A stretch of 8,697 bases of DNA from Prevotellaceae bacterium (lineage in GTDB: Bacteria; Bacteroidota; Bacteroidia; Bacteroidales; UBA932), in NCBI GenBank assembly GCA_031278495.1, contig JAITKG010000169.1:1-8697 (forward strand), written 5' to 3'. The translations under genes and the position numbers were made by a program. Below the pieces are notes generated by a model. That model was given only the letters and a program-made list of their open reading frames with translations, searched no databases and was not told where the DNA came from. Positions 1-6,870 of this stretch are shown here, one piece after another (within the stretch, counting starts at the first letter, position 1; each line of letters opens with the position of its first letter).

Positions 1-1478
1 CTTAACTCCGTCAGCAGTTTTTCCATGCCCGCTATTTTTGCGCAGGTGAAGAAAGAGGTCATGGAAACGCCCAGTACCCCGTGCAGGTTCAGGTTTTGCC
101 CGGTTAATAATAAATTGGATACCGGCGTTTGCGGGGGCAAGAGGGTCAGCAGGGTGTTGGTATAATCTTTTTGTATGCCGTATGCCGAGCCGTTCCGCGT
201 TCCCGTATAATCCCGGTAGGTCAGGGGCGTGCTGGTATATATTTTTTCGATAGACTGTTTCAGTCCGGGAATTTTTTCCGCCGCCAGGGCGATACATTCT
301 TCCGCTTTTTGTTCTTTCAGGCGATAGTAATCCTCGCCCCTGTTGCCGGCGGAAGTATTGCTCCACGGCGCTACTTCTTCCCAGTGCATGGGCGTAAGGA
401 GGTCAATGTTGGCGGTGCAGGTTTCGCCGTCGCGCGGCGGCTGGAAGTTTATCAATATCGCCGCTGTTTTCGCCTGCGGGCGGTAGCGGCAGCAGTTCCA
501 TACATCCGGCTCGCGGTACAGGTAAATCGTTCTGTTGAGGTAGGGAATGGTGTTTTCTTTCAGTTGCAGATGGACGGTGAACATGCCATAGGTGTCGGGC
601 AGCCGGTCGATGCGGTTCCAGTAAGTTTTGCGGAAGGTCGCCTGCCCGTCGAGCAGCGGGAGCATCAGCGCCGGGTGCATCCCGGAGATGACATAACGGC
701 TGTGCAGTTGTTCATCCCCGTTGCATTCCACTGCGTTGATGCGGTTATTTTTTGTGATTAGGCGTGTAACCTTCGCTTTGGTGCGTACTGTTCCGCCCAT
801 GCGCCGGATGCCGGCGGCGAGTTTTTCTGCTATCAGCGAGCCGCCGCCGCGCAGTCGCCATGCGCTTTGGATAAAGGAACTGTTGATTTGTGCAAATATA
901 TATAAAGGCAGTTTCCCGGCGCAGAGTTCCATCGTCAGGGACGCGCCCGAGAGCACCTGCTGCAACAGGGGGTCGCCAATGGTTTCCTGTAAAAACAGCC
1001 AGGCGGAACGCCCGAACAGGGAATGGGCGGAGAACGCATGGTTACCGCCGGGCAGGAAACTGTGCGCCATATTATCGCCTACCTGCTTCAGGAAGGCGGC
1101 ATAGTTTGCGAGCTGTGCCCGCCGGTGCGGAAAATCTTCGGCTAATGTTTCGGCGAAGCGCTGGTAGCCCGAAGCAAAGAAATAAGATTTATCATGGAAG
1201 GCAACTTCGGCAAACCCGTTCCCGTCTAACCGGCGCCATGGCAAATCCAGCAAGTCAAAATAGCGGAAGAGTTTGTGCAGGAATTGCCCCTCATCCAGTC
1301 CGCCGACATAGTGGAAGCCGGTGTCAAACACCGTGCCGCCGCGCCGGAAGGTCTGCAAACAGCCGCCGATTTGCGGGTTCTGTTCCAGTACGCACACGCT
1401 GTATCCCTGCCGTGCAAGGATATATCCACATTCCAGTCCGCCTAATCCGCTCCCGATGATGACGACGTCGTACTTCAT
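1..1478 (-). CDS. CrtI / retinol-saturase-like FAD-dependent oxidoreductase (3' end cut by window edge)
   Basis: The frame stays open for 492 codons from the ATG at 1478-1476 to the left edge. The N-terminus has a Rossmann dinucleotide-binding fold: hydrophobic beta strand, GSGLGG at residues 9-14, and an acidic Glu32 ending the second strand, followed by a GG pair near 38-39. Near the C-terminus, TGQNLNLHG (459-467) followed by GVLGVSMT matches the second FAD-contacting motif of phytoene-desaturase / retinol-saturase-type proteins. Family members run about 500 residues, so only a few residues should be missing. Such enzymes oxidise, reduce or isomerise conjugated polyene chains. Homologues occur in Bacteroidetes flexirubin and aryl polyene clusters, so action on the polyene product is the likely role, by inference. 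The start overlaps the stop of the exporter gene by 4 nt (ATGA), implying translational coupling. Exact substrate and reaction direction are unknown. Confidence 0.88.
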   Translation of the reverse strand, partial: MKYDVVIIGSGLGGLECGYILARQGYSVCVLEQNPQIGGCLQTFRRGGTVFDTGFHYVGGLDEGQFLHKLFRYFDLLDLPWRRLDGNGFAEVAFHDKSYFFASGYQRFAETLAEDFPHRRAQLANYAAFLKQVGDNMAHSFLPGGNHAFSAHSLFGRSAWLFLQETIGDPLLQQVLSGASLTMELCAGKLPLYIFAQINSSFIQSAWRLRGGGSLIAEKLAAGIRRMGGTVRTKAKVTRLITKNNRINAVECNGDEQLHSRYVISGMHPALMLPLLDGQATFRKTYWNRIDRLPDTYGMFTVHLQLKENTIPYLNRTIYLYREPDVWNCCRYRPQAKTAAILINFQPPRDGETCTANIDLLTPMHWEEVAPWSNTSAGNRGEDYYRLKEQKAEECIALAAEKIPGLKQSIEKIYTSTPLTYRDYTGTRNGSAYGIQKDYTNTLLTLLPPQTPVSNLLLTGQNLNLHGVLGVSMTSFFTCAKIAGMEKLLTEL

Positions 1479-4465
1479 GCGTGGCGGTTTTTGACGGAGT
1501 GAAAAACGGTAAAGGCTCTATCCGATGTATATTCTTTGAATCCTGCGGCGTTCAGCAGGCTGCTGCGGGCGCATCCTTTCCTCACGGCAACGGTAGCCGC
1601 ATGGCGGAGCAATTGTTTGAAAACCGTTTCGTCCATGCCGCTTTTATTGATAACAACCATGTCATAGCTGCCATCCAGAGCCGCCGTGCCGGTGGTGAAC
1701 TGCATCTGTGGCGTTTTTTGGTAAGCATGGGCGGCTATTGCTATGGCGTCTTCGCAGGCGTCGAACCCGGTAATCTGCATTTGCGGCTGGACGGCAGACA
1801 CGGCATAGGACACAAACCCGCAGCCGCATCCATAATCCAGCAGGGTATTCCTGTCTGCCGCCGCAGCTATCAGCAGGGCGTAGTTATCCGTTTGTTTAAG
1901 TTCTTTATTCAACAGGCGGTTTATCCCGTAGCCTTTGTAGAGGTAGTTGTTTTGCAGGGTATGTTTCAGGGAGGGCGTATGCCGGAAGAAAATATTTTTG
2001 AGCGTAACCGGCGCTTTCCCCCGTGCCGTGCGGTCGGTTATCAATAGCGCAAACAGGAAAGGTTGCAGCGAATAGGCAATTAAAATCGTCGCCCCCATGC
2101 CTGTCAACGTGGATACGCCGATAGACGCAATCGCCGGATGCACGGCAAATAACAACGAAGCTACGACCACAATCAAAATCACGGCAGAGAAAAATATGGC
2201 TGTCTTATGGTAAGCCAGCAGGGGCTCGCCCCTGCGGTAGTTTGCCAACAGCCCGTCCATAATAAAAATACTGTAATCTACCCCGATGCCGAAAATAAAG
2301 GACGAAATGATAATATTGATTAAGTTAAATTCCAGCCCGAAGACCGGCATGCTCCCTAATACAATATACCAGCTCAACCCCATGGGCAGGAACGCCAGCA
2401 AGGCAAGGACAATGTTCCGGAGTGAAACCAGCAGCACAATCAATACAAATAACGACGATATGGCAAGGGTGATGTTAAAATCGCCGTGTATAACTTTTAC
2501 CATATCGCTGGTGTAGTACATCGGGTCAACCACCACAAAGTCCGGATGACCCGTAACCACGCGGCTTCCCGCATCCATCAACTGTTTCCTGTCCATCCGC
2601 ACGGGAATAAAGACCAGGTATTGGTCGCCTGTATATTCGATAATGTTATCCGATATTTCCTGCGGGATTACTCCGGCGTCATACAGCGATACCGGTTCAT
2701 ACTCCGCATCCAGCAAGGCAAAGAACGGGTCGAATGTACCCGGCAGGAATTTATAGCGGTTGCCTGCTCCGGTAATTTTTTGCCGTGCGGCAGCCTTTTT
2801 TTCCTCTGTCCAAAAGCTCTTCCATTGGGCGATGCGCCGCTGCTGTTCGGCGGCAGGGATAAATATTGACGACGGGGCGGCATACCCTTTGATTAAACCG
2901 TCGGCAGCCAGCGTATCCAACCCGGCGCGCAGCCGGATGCTCGCCTCCAGCGCCGCATCCAAATCTTCCGACACCGCCGCAAAGTAAACGACCGATACGC
3001 TGTCGGTGGTTTTTGAAGCCAGCAGTTGTTCGGATTGCTTTACCTGTGTATCATGATAACCGATATTTTGCAGGTCGGGGTCAAACTTTACCTTTCCCGA
3101 AGTGATGAAACATACGGCGCTTACCGCGAGTATCGCCGCAATCAACCATTTTTGTTTTTCCAGCGGGTAAGCATTTATTTTGTCCAATACGGCAAAGGCT
3201 TTTTCGGATTTTTTATTGGTTTCCGGATTGAAAAACTGCGGCAGGAACAGCAATGCAAACAGTGTTGTACCCGCCAGTCCCAGCGAGGCAAACAGTCCGA
3301 AATCGCTCAGCAGTTCCGATTTGGTAAACAGCAAACCCATGAATGCGCCGATGGTCGTAAGCACGCCCAGTACTACCGGCACTGTCTGGTCTTTCAACAC
3401 TTTTTCGGGATTACTGACGTATTTATAATGTGTGATAATATGCAGGCAATAGCTGAACGCCACGCCCATCACAATCGCCCCGATGCCGATAGCCATGAGC
3501 GACATGCTTCCTTTCATGAAATAAATCATCGACAGGGCGAACAGCACGCCGTAAATCACCGGCGCCACAAGATACAGCAAGGTCGATTTATTCCGGAAAC
3601 AAACCAACAGCAATGCCAACGTCAGCAATAACGAAATGGAAACGGTCAGCAGCAAATCTAATTTGATGCGTTTGGAGTTAAATACGCTCCGCGCCGGCGC
3701 GCCGTGGTAGTGCAGCGTGATTTCGGGATGCTGTTGCCGGAAAGTTTTAGCCGCTTCCGTAACAAGGTTTATCAGCAGGGTATTTTGTTTCGAGTCGAAT
3801 GATTTAAAATTCGGCGACAGGAAAGCGACCAATACCGTCGTGTCTGCCGTAAAAACATGATTTTCGTAAAACGTATAATTCCCGCCCAGTCCGTTGCCTA
3901 TGCTGCCGGTATTGGCAAGGAACAACTTGCGCAGGGCTACCGGGTCATGCGCAATGATTTCCTTATAAGCCATGCCTGCCGCAGAAGTCAGGATAGTATA
4001 ATTTTCCTGCATTTGGCTGTCTGCGCACGCCAAAAGCGAATCTATTTTGCCGTATTGCGAGGCGTCCAAAAACACCGGCGCATGTTCGTACAGGAAAGCG
4101 GCGCCGGTTTGGAATAAACTTTCGTCGATTTCATATAAAATATTGTTGATAACATGGTGCGCCGTATCTTTTTCCAACAGTGATTGCACAAATTCGCCGG
4201 CGGCGTCTGTCAAATCGTCCGGCGTCACGTCGCCGGCGGCAGGGGAGAAGAGGAAAAACAGTTTATCTTTTACTTTGAGGTTGGAAAAAACCAATTTTTC
4301 CGCGCCTTCCTGCCCTGCCGGCGGCAAAAGTTTGGTGATGTCTTCCTCAAAAGTAATTTTCGACCCGAAAAAGGCAAAACAGGCAGTAGAAACCAGCAGC
4401 GTAACATAAAACACGGTTTTATGCCGGCGGAAGAAATGGTAGATAAAAATGGTTAGCGCTGTCAC
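1475..4465 (-). CDS. MMPL/RND-family exporter fused to a C-terminal class I SAM-dependent methyltransferase
   Basis: The protein has 996 residues. It begins with GTG at 4465; the upstream frame reaches a stop with no ATG, so GTG is the only ordinary start before the first membrane segment (about 17-34). Residues 35-265 form a soluble, probably periplasmic domain. A first membrane block lies at about 270-412, then TM7 at 440-456, a second soluble domain at about 457-660, and a second block at about 665-810. This duplicated layout is typical of MMPL/RND exporters. The second half carries GIGVDYSIF (726-734, Asp730), the likely proton-relay site; the matching place in the first half reads GVAFSY (334-339) with no Asp. 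Residues from about 860 form a methyltransferase: motif I LLDYGCGCG (875-883) and an acidic post-I residue at GFD (900-902). Related Bacteroidetes proteins are, as I recall, annotated as MMPL/acyltransferase/methyltransferase trifunctional fusions. Here only about 50 residues separate exporter and methyltransferase, so the central acyltransferase is absent. Likely role: inner-membrane export, and methylation, of a lipid-linked polyene. Confidence 0.9.
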   Translation of the reverse strand: MTALTIFIYHFFRRHKTVFYVTLLVSTACFAFFGSKITFEEDITKLLPPAGQEGAEKLVFSNLKVKDKLFFLFSPAAGDVTPDDLTDAAGEFVQSLLEKDTAHHVINNILYEIDESLFQTGAAFLYEHAPVFLDASQYGKIDSLLACADSQMQENYTILTSAAGMAYKEIIAHDPVALRKLFLANTGSIGNGLGGNYTFYENHVFTADTTVLVAFLSPNFKSFDSKQNTLLINLVTEAAKTFRQQHPEITLHYHGAPARSVFNSKRIKLDLLLTVSISLLLTLALLLVCFRNKSTLLYLVAPVIYGVLFALSMIYFMKGSMSLMAIGIGAIVMGVAFSYCLHIITHYKYVSNPEKVLKDQTVPVVLGVLTTIGAFMGLLFTKSELLSDFGLFASLGLAGTTLFALLFLPQFFNPETNKKSEKAFAVLDKINAYPLEKQKWLIAAILAVSAVCFITSGKVKFDPDLQNIGYHDTQVKQSEQLLASKTTDSVSVVYFAAVSEDLDAALEASIRLRAGLDTLAADGLIKGYAAPSSIFIPAAEQQRRIAQWKSFWTEEKKAAARQKITGAGNRYKFLPGTFDPFFALLDAEYEPVSLYDAGVIPQEISDNIIEYTGDQYLVFIPVRMDRKQLMDAGSRVVTGHPDFVVVDPMYYTSDMVKVIHGDFNITLAISSLFVLIVLLVSLRNIVLALLAFLPMGLSWYIVLGSMPVFGLEFNLINIIISSFIFGIGVDYSIFIMDGLLANYRRGEPLLAYHKTAIFFSAVILIVVVASLLFAVHPAIASIGVSTLTGMGATILIAYSLQPFLFALLITDRTARGKAPVTLKNIFFRHTPSLKHTLQNNYLYKGYGINRLLNKELKQTDNYALLIAAAADRNTLLDYGCGCGFVSYAVSAVQPQMQITGFDACEDAIAIAAHAYQKTPQMQFTTGTAALDGSYDMVVINKSGMDETVFKQLLRHAATVAVRKGCARSSLLNAAGFKEYTSDRAFTVFHSVKNRHA

Positions 4466-4507
4466 CTTAGTTGAAAGTTGAATGTGGCTGGCGTTTCGCG
4501 CGGAGCT

Positions 4508-4572
4508 TTATTGTTCATTATTCATTGCTGATTTCTGACTGGCTGGCGCAGCCTCATTAGTTATTGTTCATT
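4508..4572. repeat. Intergenic repeat block: 12-bp direct repeats flanking a small hairpin
   Basis: TTATTGTTCATT occurs twice exactly, at 4508-4519 and 4561-4572. Between the copies is an inverted repeat, GGCTG-GCG-CAGCC (4541-4553), and next to it CTGATTTCTGACT (4528-4540). The last 13 bases match the block at 6796-6808 at 11 of 13 positions. The stop codon of the thioesterase (4570-4568) lies inside the second direct repeat. The block fills most of the 102-nt gap between thioesterase and exporter. It resembles the dispersed low-complexity intergenic repeats common in some Bacteroidetes genomes. No T-run follows the hairpin on the minus strand, so it is not a good intrinsic terminator. Confidence 0.6.
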
Positions 4573-5056
4573 GTTTAAGTTGTACGTTTCCCCTTCGGGG
4601 AGCAGGGGAGTTCCTGTGCTCCGTTACTCCCCATTTTTCCTTCCACTTCCGGTAAAATTCGGGGGTGGAAAATTCCATGACGCCTTCTTTATTCATAAAA
4701 ACCTGCGTGGTCGTAGCCCTTGCTACCACCGAGCGGTCGGATTGTTTATAGATCGTATATTCAAAAATCAATTTAGCCGATTCGGCGGGCACATATACCG
4801 TTTCGACTTCCAGGGTTTCGTCCAGCGTCACCATATTCAAATAGCGTACCTGCAAATCGACAATGGGGGCAGTGTATCCGCTGTTGTAAATATCCATGTA
4901 GGCAACGCCGAATTTTTTGCCGAAAGCTTCGCGTCCGTTTTCAAAGTATTTCAGGTAATGTCCGTGCCAGACGATGCTTAACGAGTCTACGTCATAAAAG
5001 TGGACTTCAACCGTAGTGGTTGCCGATAAGGCTTTTTTAGGGGATTGTTTTCTCAT
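4568..5056 (-). CDS. Acyl-CoA/acyl-ACP thioesterase, 4HBT (YbgC/FadM-like) hot-dog fold
   Basis: The product has 162 residues, close to the usual 130-150 for single-domain hot-dog thioesterases, with a short extra tail. The diagnostic segment is at 20-38: FYDVDSLSIVWHGHYLKYF, matching the YbgC pattern of an Asp-x-Asp followed by a valine-rich strand and HxxYL. Asp24 is the expected catalytic acid, aligned with the nucleophile of 4-hydroxybenzoyl-CoA thioesterase. The enzyme hydrolyses acyl thioesters in the cytoplasm, here probably an ACP- or CoA-linked intermediate or a mischarged ACP of the same pathway (inference from position beside the ACP gene). The ATG at 5056 has an AGGA directly against it, too close to be a standard ribosome site, as is common in Bacteroidetes. 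The final residues (about 146-162) are low-complexity and hydrophilic and end inside an intergenic repeat, so this tail is probably not part of the fold. Confidence 0.88.
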   Translation of the reverse strand: MRKQSPKKALSATTTVEVHFYDVDSLSIVWHGHYLKYFENGREAFGKKFGVAYMDIYNSGYTAPIVDLQVRYLNMVTLDETLEVETVYVPAESAKLIFEYTIYKQSDRSVVARATTTQVFMNKEGVMEFSTPEFYRKWKEKWGVTEHRNSPAPRRGNVQLKQ

Positions 5057-5072
5057 TCCTGTTTATAAACGA

Positions 5073-5110
5073 TGCCTTGCGCCGCCGGGCGTCCAGCGCG
5101 GCGTCAGGCA
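5073..5110 (-). other. GC-rich intergenic hairpin between ACP and thioesterase genes
   Basis: TGCCT (5073-5077) pairs with AGGCA (5106-5110), and CGCCGC (5080-5085) pairs with GCGGCG (5098-5103). Together they make an 11-bp stem with a 2x2 internal loop and a 12-nt apical loop. It fills about half of the 75-nt spacer. On the transcribed strand it is not followed by a run of T, so it does not look like an intrinsic terminator. A role in mRNA processing or in keeping ACP mRNA more abundant than the downstream genes is possible but speculative. Confidence 0.5.
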
Positions 5111-5131
5111 GGAGGCAGTGTGTTTGTAGTG

Positions 5132-5374
5132 TTATTTCAGCTTTCCGAGAAAGAAGTTGTAAAGGTCGTCGAATGTTTTGATGGATGCTACGTCCGCGCT
5201 TTGTATTTTTACGCCGAATTTGTTTTCTATCAATGCCACCATGTCTACCAATCCCAAGCTGTCAAGGTCTAAAGTTTCTTTAATATCAGCCCCTGCAGTG
5301 ATATTTGCTGCTTCAATTTCAAATTCTGTAGCTAAGGCTTCATTAAGTTCTTTAATAAGTTGTTGTGTTTCCAT
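5132..5374 (-). CDS. Acyl carrier protein
   Basis: This small acidic protein of 80 residues has the normal ACP length. The 4'-phosphopantetheine attachment site is the Ser39 in DLDSLGLVDMV (36-46), the DSL motif at the start of helix II, and the expected helices I, II and IV can be followed around it. It would carry the growing acyl chain as a thioester for the neighbouring ketosynthase and must be activated by a phosphopantetheinyl transferase not seen here. It lies between the ketosynthase and thioesterase genes, so a dedicated secondary-metabolism ACP is more likely than the housekeeping AcpP. The housekeeping protein usually has more acidic helix II residues and sits beside fabF in the fab locus. 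The ATG at 5374 is preceded by a long A-rich run typical of Bacteroidetes translation starts. Confidence 0.93.
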   Translation of the reverse strand: METQQLIKELNEALATEFEIEAANITAGADIKETLDLDSLGLVDMVALIENKFGVKIQSADVASIKTFDDLYNFFLGKLK

Positions 5375-5566
5375 TTTTTTCTTTATTAAAAAATTAGTTA
5401 TAATATTAGGTATTTTTAATCTAAATTGTTAAACAATGTTTGCCGTTTACAAAGCCCGGCGTCATTATCCCTTCGCCAACTGGTCAAAGTCCTTTGGTCG
5501 CGTCAAAAATCTTTTTATTAACTTTTTTTTAGTGCTCACTGGTGCGATGCAAGTTAAATGAATTTA
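5375..5566. other. 192-nt AT-rich spacer with a short palindrome between ketosynthase and ACP genes
   Basis: This is the longest gap within the gene run and holds no convincing ORF. It contains a perfect inverted repeat, ATTGTT-A-AACAAT (5425-5437), and a second smaller one, CAAAG-TC-CTTTG (5485-5496). On the minus strand a weak promoter-like pair can be made (TTG, 21 nt, TACCTAAT), but it departs from the TAnnTTTG consensus at three positions of the -7 box. The spacer could hold an internal promoter or an operator giving the ACP separate expression. No strong intrinsic terminator for the ketosynthase transcript is visible. Confidence 0.35.
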
Positions 5567-6787
5567 TTACAAATTTTTTACTACCAGCGTCGAATTTGTT
5601 CCGCCAAAACCAAAGGAATTGGACAGGAACATGTCAAAATGTTTGGAAACCCGTTTTGCCGGAATATTTAATTTGGCGGAGGCTTCGTCCGGGTTTTCAA
5701 AGTTGAGGTTGGGCGCAATAAAGTCGTTTTTCATCATCAACAGGGAGTAAATTATTTCGCTGGCGCCCGCCATCCACATTTCGTGTCCGGTTTGCGACTT
5801 GGTAGAAGTTACTTCCGGTCGGCAGTCGCCGAAAACATGGGCAATGGCTTTCGCCTCGTTGCTGTCGCCAACGGGCGTGGAAGTGGCATGTGCATTGATG
5901 TAACCGATTTCCCGGATGTCAATGCCTGCTTCCCTGATTGCCATTTGCAGCGAACGGCTGGGACCATCAATGTTGGGAACGGAAATATGATCGCCGTTGG
6001 AAGAAAACCCATAGCCGCAAATTTCTGCCAATACCGGCGCGCCGCGCTGGACAGCCGACTCGTAGCTTTCGATAATCACTGTTGCTGCGCCGCCGCCCGG
6101 CACTAATCCGTCGCGGTCGCGGTCGAAAGGGCGGGAGGCTTCCGCCGGCGCGTTTTCCCGTACCGAGAAGGCATTGATGCCGTCAAAACTGCCGATAGAG
6201 AACGGGTTTACTTCCTGTGCGCCGCCGCAAATGATGCAGTCCTGCAAGCCCGACCGGATAAGCAGGCTGCCCAGCCCAATGGCATGAGAACCGCTGGCGC
6301 ACGCGCCGGAAATGGTCAAGTTGATACCTTTTAATTTAAAGATACAGGCAAGGTTCATGGTTACGGTGGAATTCATCGACTGGAAGATACCTCCGGCGCC
6401 TATCATGGTCGTGTCTTTTTTCTCGCGCATGGTGTCGATGCTTTTCATCACTGCGTCGGCGCTACTGTCGTTGCCGTAGAGCAGTCCTATTTCATGCGTG
6501 TCGATATAATCCTGTGCCAGCCGGGCATTTTGTAATGCTTCCACTGTGGCGGCATAAGCATAGTTTGCCTGTTCCGGCATATATACCCGCTGGTTGCGGC
6601 TCAATATGCCTTTCAAGTTGGGAACTTCCAAATGAGCGGTCAATCCGGAACGAAAACCCAATGCTTTACGCACCGGGTCAAATATAATGCCGGATTTTCC
6701 GTCATACAGGGATTGCCGTACTTCTTCAAGGTTTTTTCCTAAGCAGGAATAGATTCCTATTCCTGTTATTACCACTCTTTTCTTCAT
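5567..6787 (-). CDS. Beta-ketoacyl-ACP synthase, FabF/FabB (KAS I/II) type
   Basis: The 406-residue length fits a single condensing enzyme. It shows the full thiolase-fold catalytic set: nucleophile Cys163 in SGACASGSHA (160-169), His300 in INAHATSTPVGD (297-308), Lys330 and His335 in KSQTGHE (330-336), and the glycine-rich GFGGTNS (393-399) near the C-terminus. It should therefore be an active decarboxylating condensing enzyme rather than a chain-length factor. It elongates ACP-bound acyl chains with malonyl-ACP, with the ACP encoded next door as the probable partner. Aryl polyene and resorcinol systems usually pair such an enzyme with a Cys-less partner, which is not seen here. ATG at 6787 begins directly with the MKKRVVITGIG strand of the family, supporting the start. 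It lies 51 nt after the acyltransferase gene and is probably cotranscribed. Confidence 0.93.
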   Translation of the reverse strand: MKKRVVITGIGIYSCLGKNLEEVRQSLYDGKSGIIFDPVRKALGFRSGLTAHLEVPNLKGILSRNQRVYMPEQANYAYAATVEALQNARLAQDYIDTHEIGLLYGNDSSADAVMKSIDTMREKKDTTMIGAGGIFQSMNSTVTMNLACIFKLKGINLTISGACASGSHAIGLGSLLIRSGLQDCIICGGAQEVNPFSIGSFDGINAFSVRENAPAEASRPFDRDRDGLVPGGGAATVIIESYESAVQRGAPVLAEICGYGFSSNGDHISVPNIDGPSRSLQMAIREAGIDIREIGYINAHATSTPVGDSNEAKAIAHVFGDCRPEVTSTKSQTGHEMWMAGASEIIYSLLMMKNDFIAPNLNFENPDEASAKLNIPAKRVSKHFDMFLSNSFGFGGTNSTLVVKNL

Positions 6788-6795
6788 TCTTTGAT

Positions 6796-6870
6796 CTAAT
6801 TTCTGATTTTGGCGTTAGCCAAATTCATAATTCATAATTCATAATTCATAATTCATAACTTGTAATTCAT
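6796..6870. repeat. Heptad tandem repeat (AATTCAT) with adjacent hairpin, overlapping the acyltransferase 3' end
   Basis: Five perfect AATTCAT units run from 6822 to 6856, followed by one degenerate unit (6857-6863) and one more perfect copy (6864-6870). Beside them is a 6-bp hairpin, TTTGGC-GTTA-GCCAAA (6808-6823), and CTAATTTCTGATT (6796-6808), which resembles the sequence at 4528-4540. Read on the minus strand, the units (ATGAATT) encode the last residues of the acyltransferase (VMNYEL) and supply its stop codon at 6841-6839. The block therefore seems to have been added to, or to have expanded at, the gene's 3' end. A 7-bp unit is not a multiple of three, so gain or loss of one unit would change the reading frame of the tail. 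Confidence 0.75.

Noticed and set aside
129..761. 210-codon plus-strand ORF
   Set aside because: It is antisense to the well-supported oxidoreductase frame, which has cofactor motifs at both ends, and its own translation shows no recognisable domain.
3026..3631. 201-codon plus-strand ORF
   Set aside because: Antisense to the membrane blocks of the exporter; it is rich in Gln, Arg and His as expected from the complement of hydrophobic codons.
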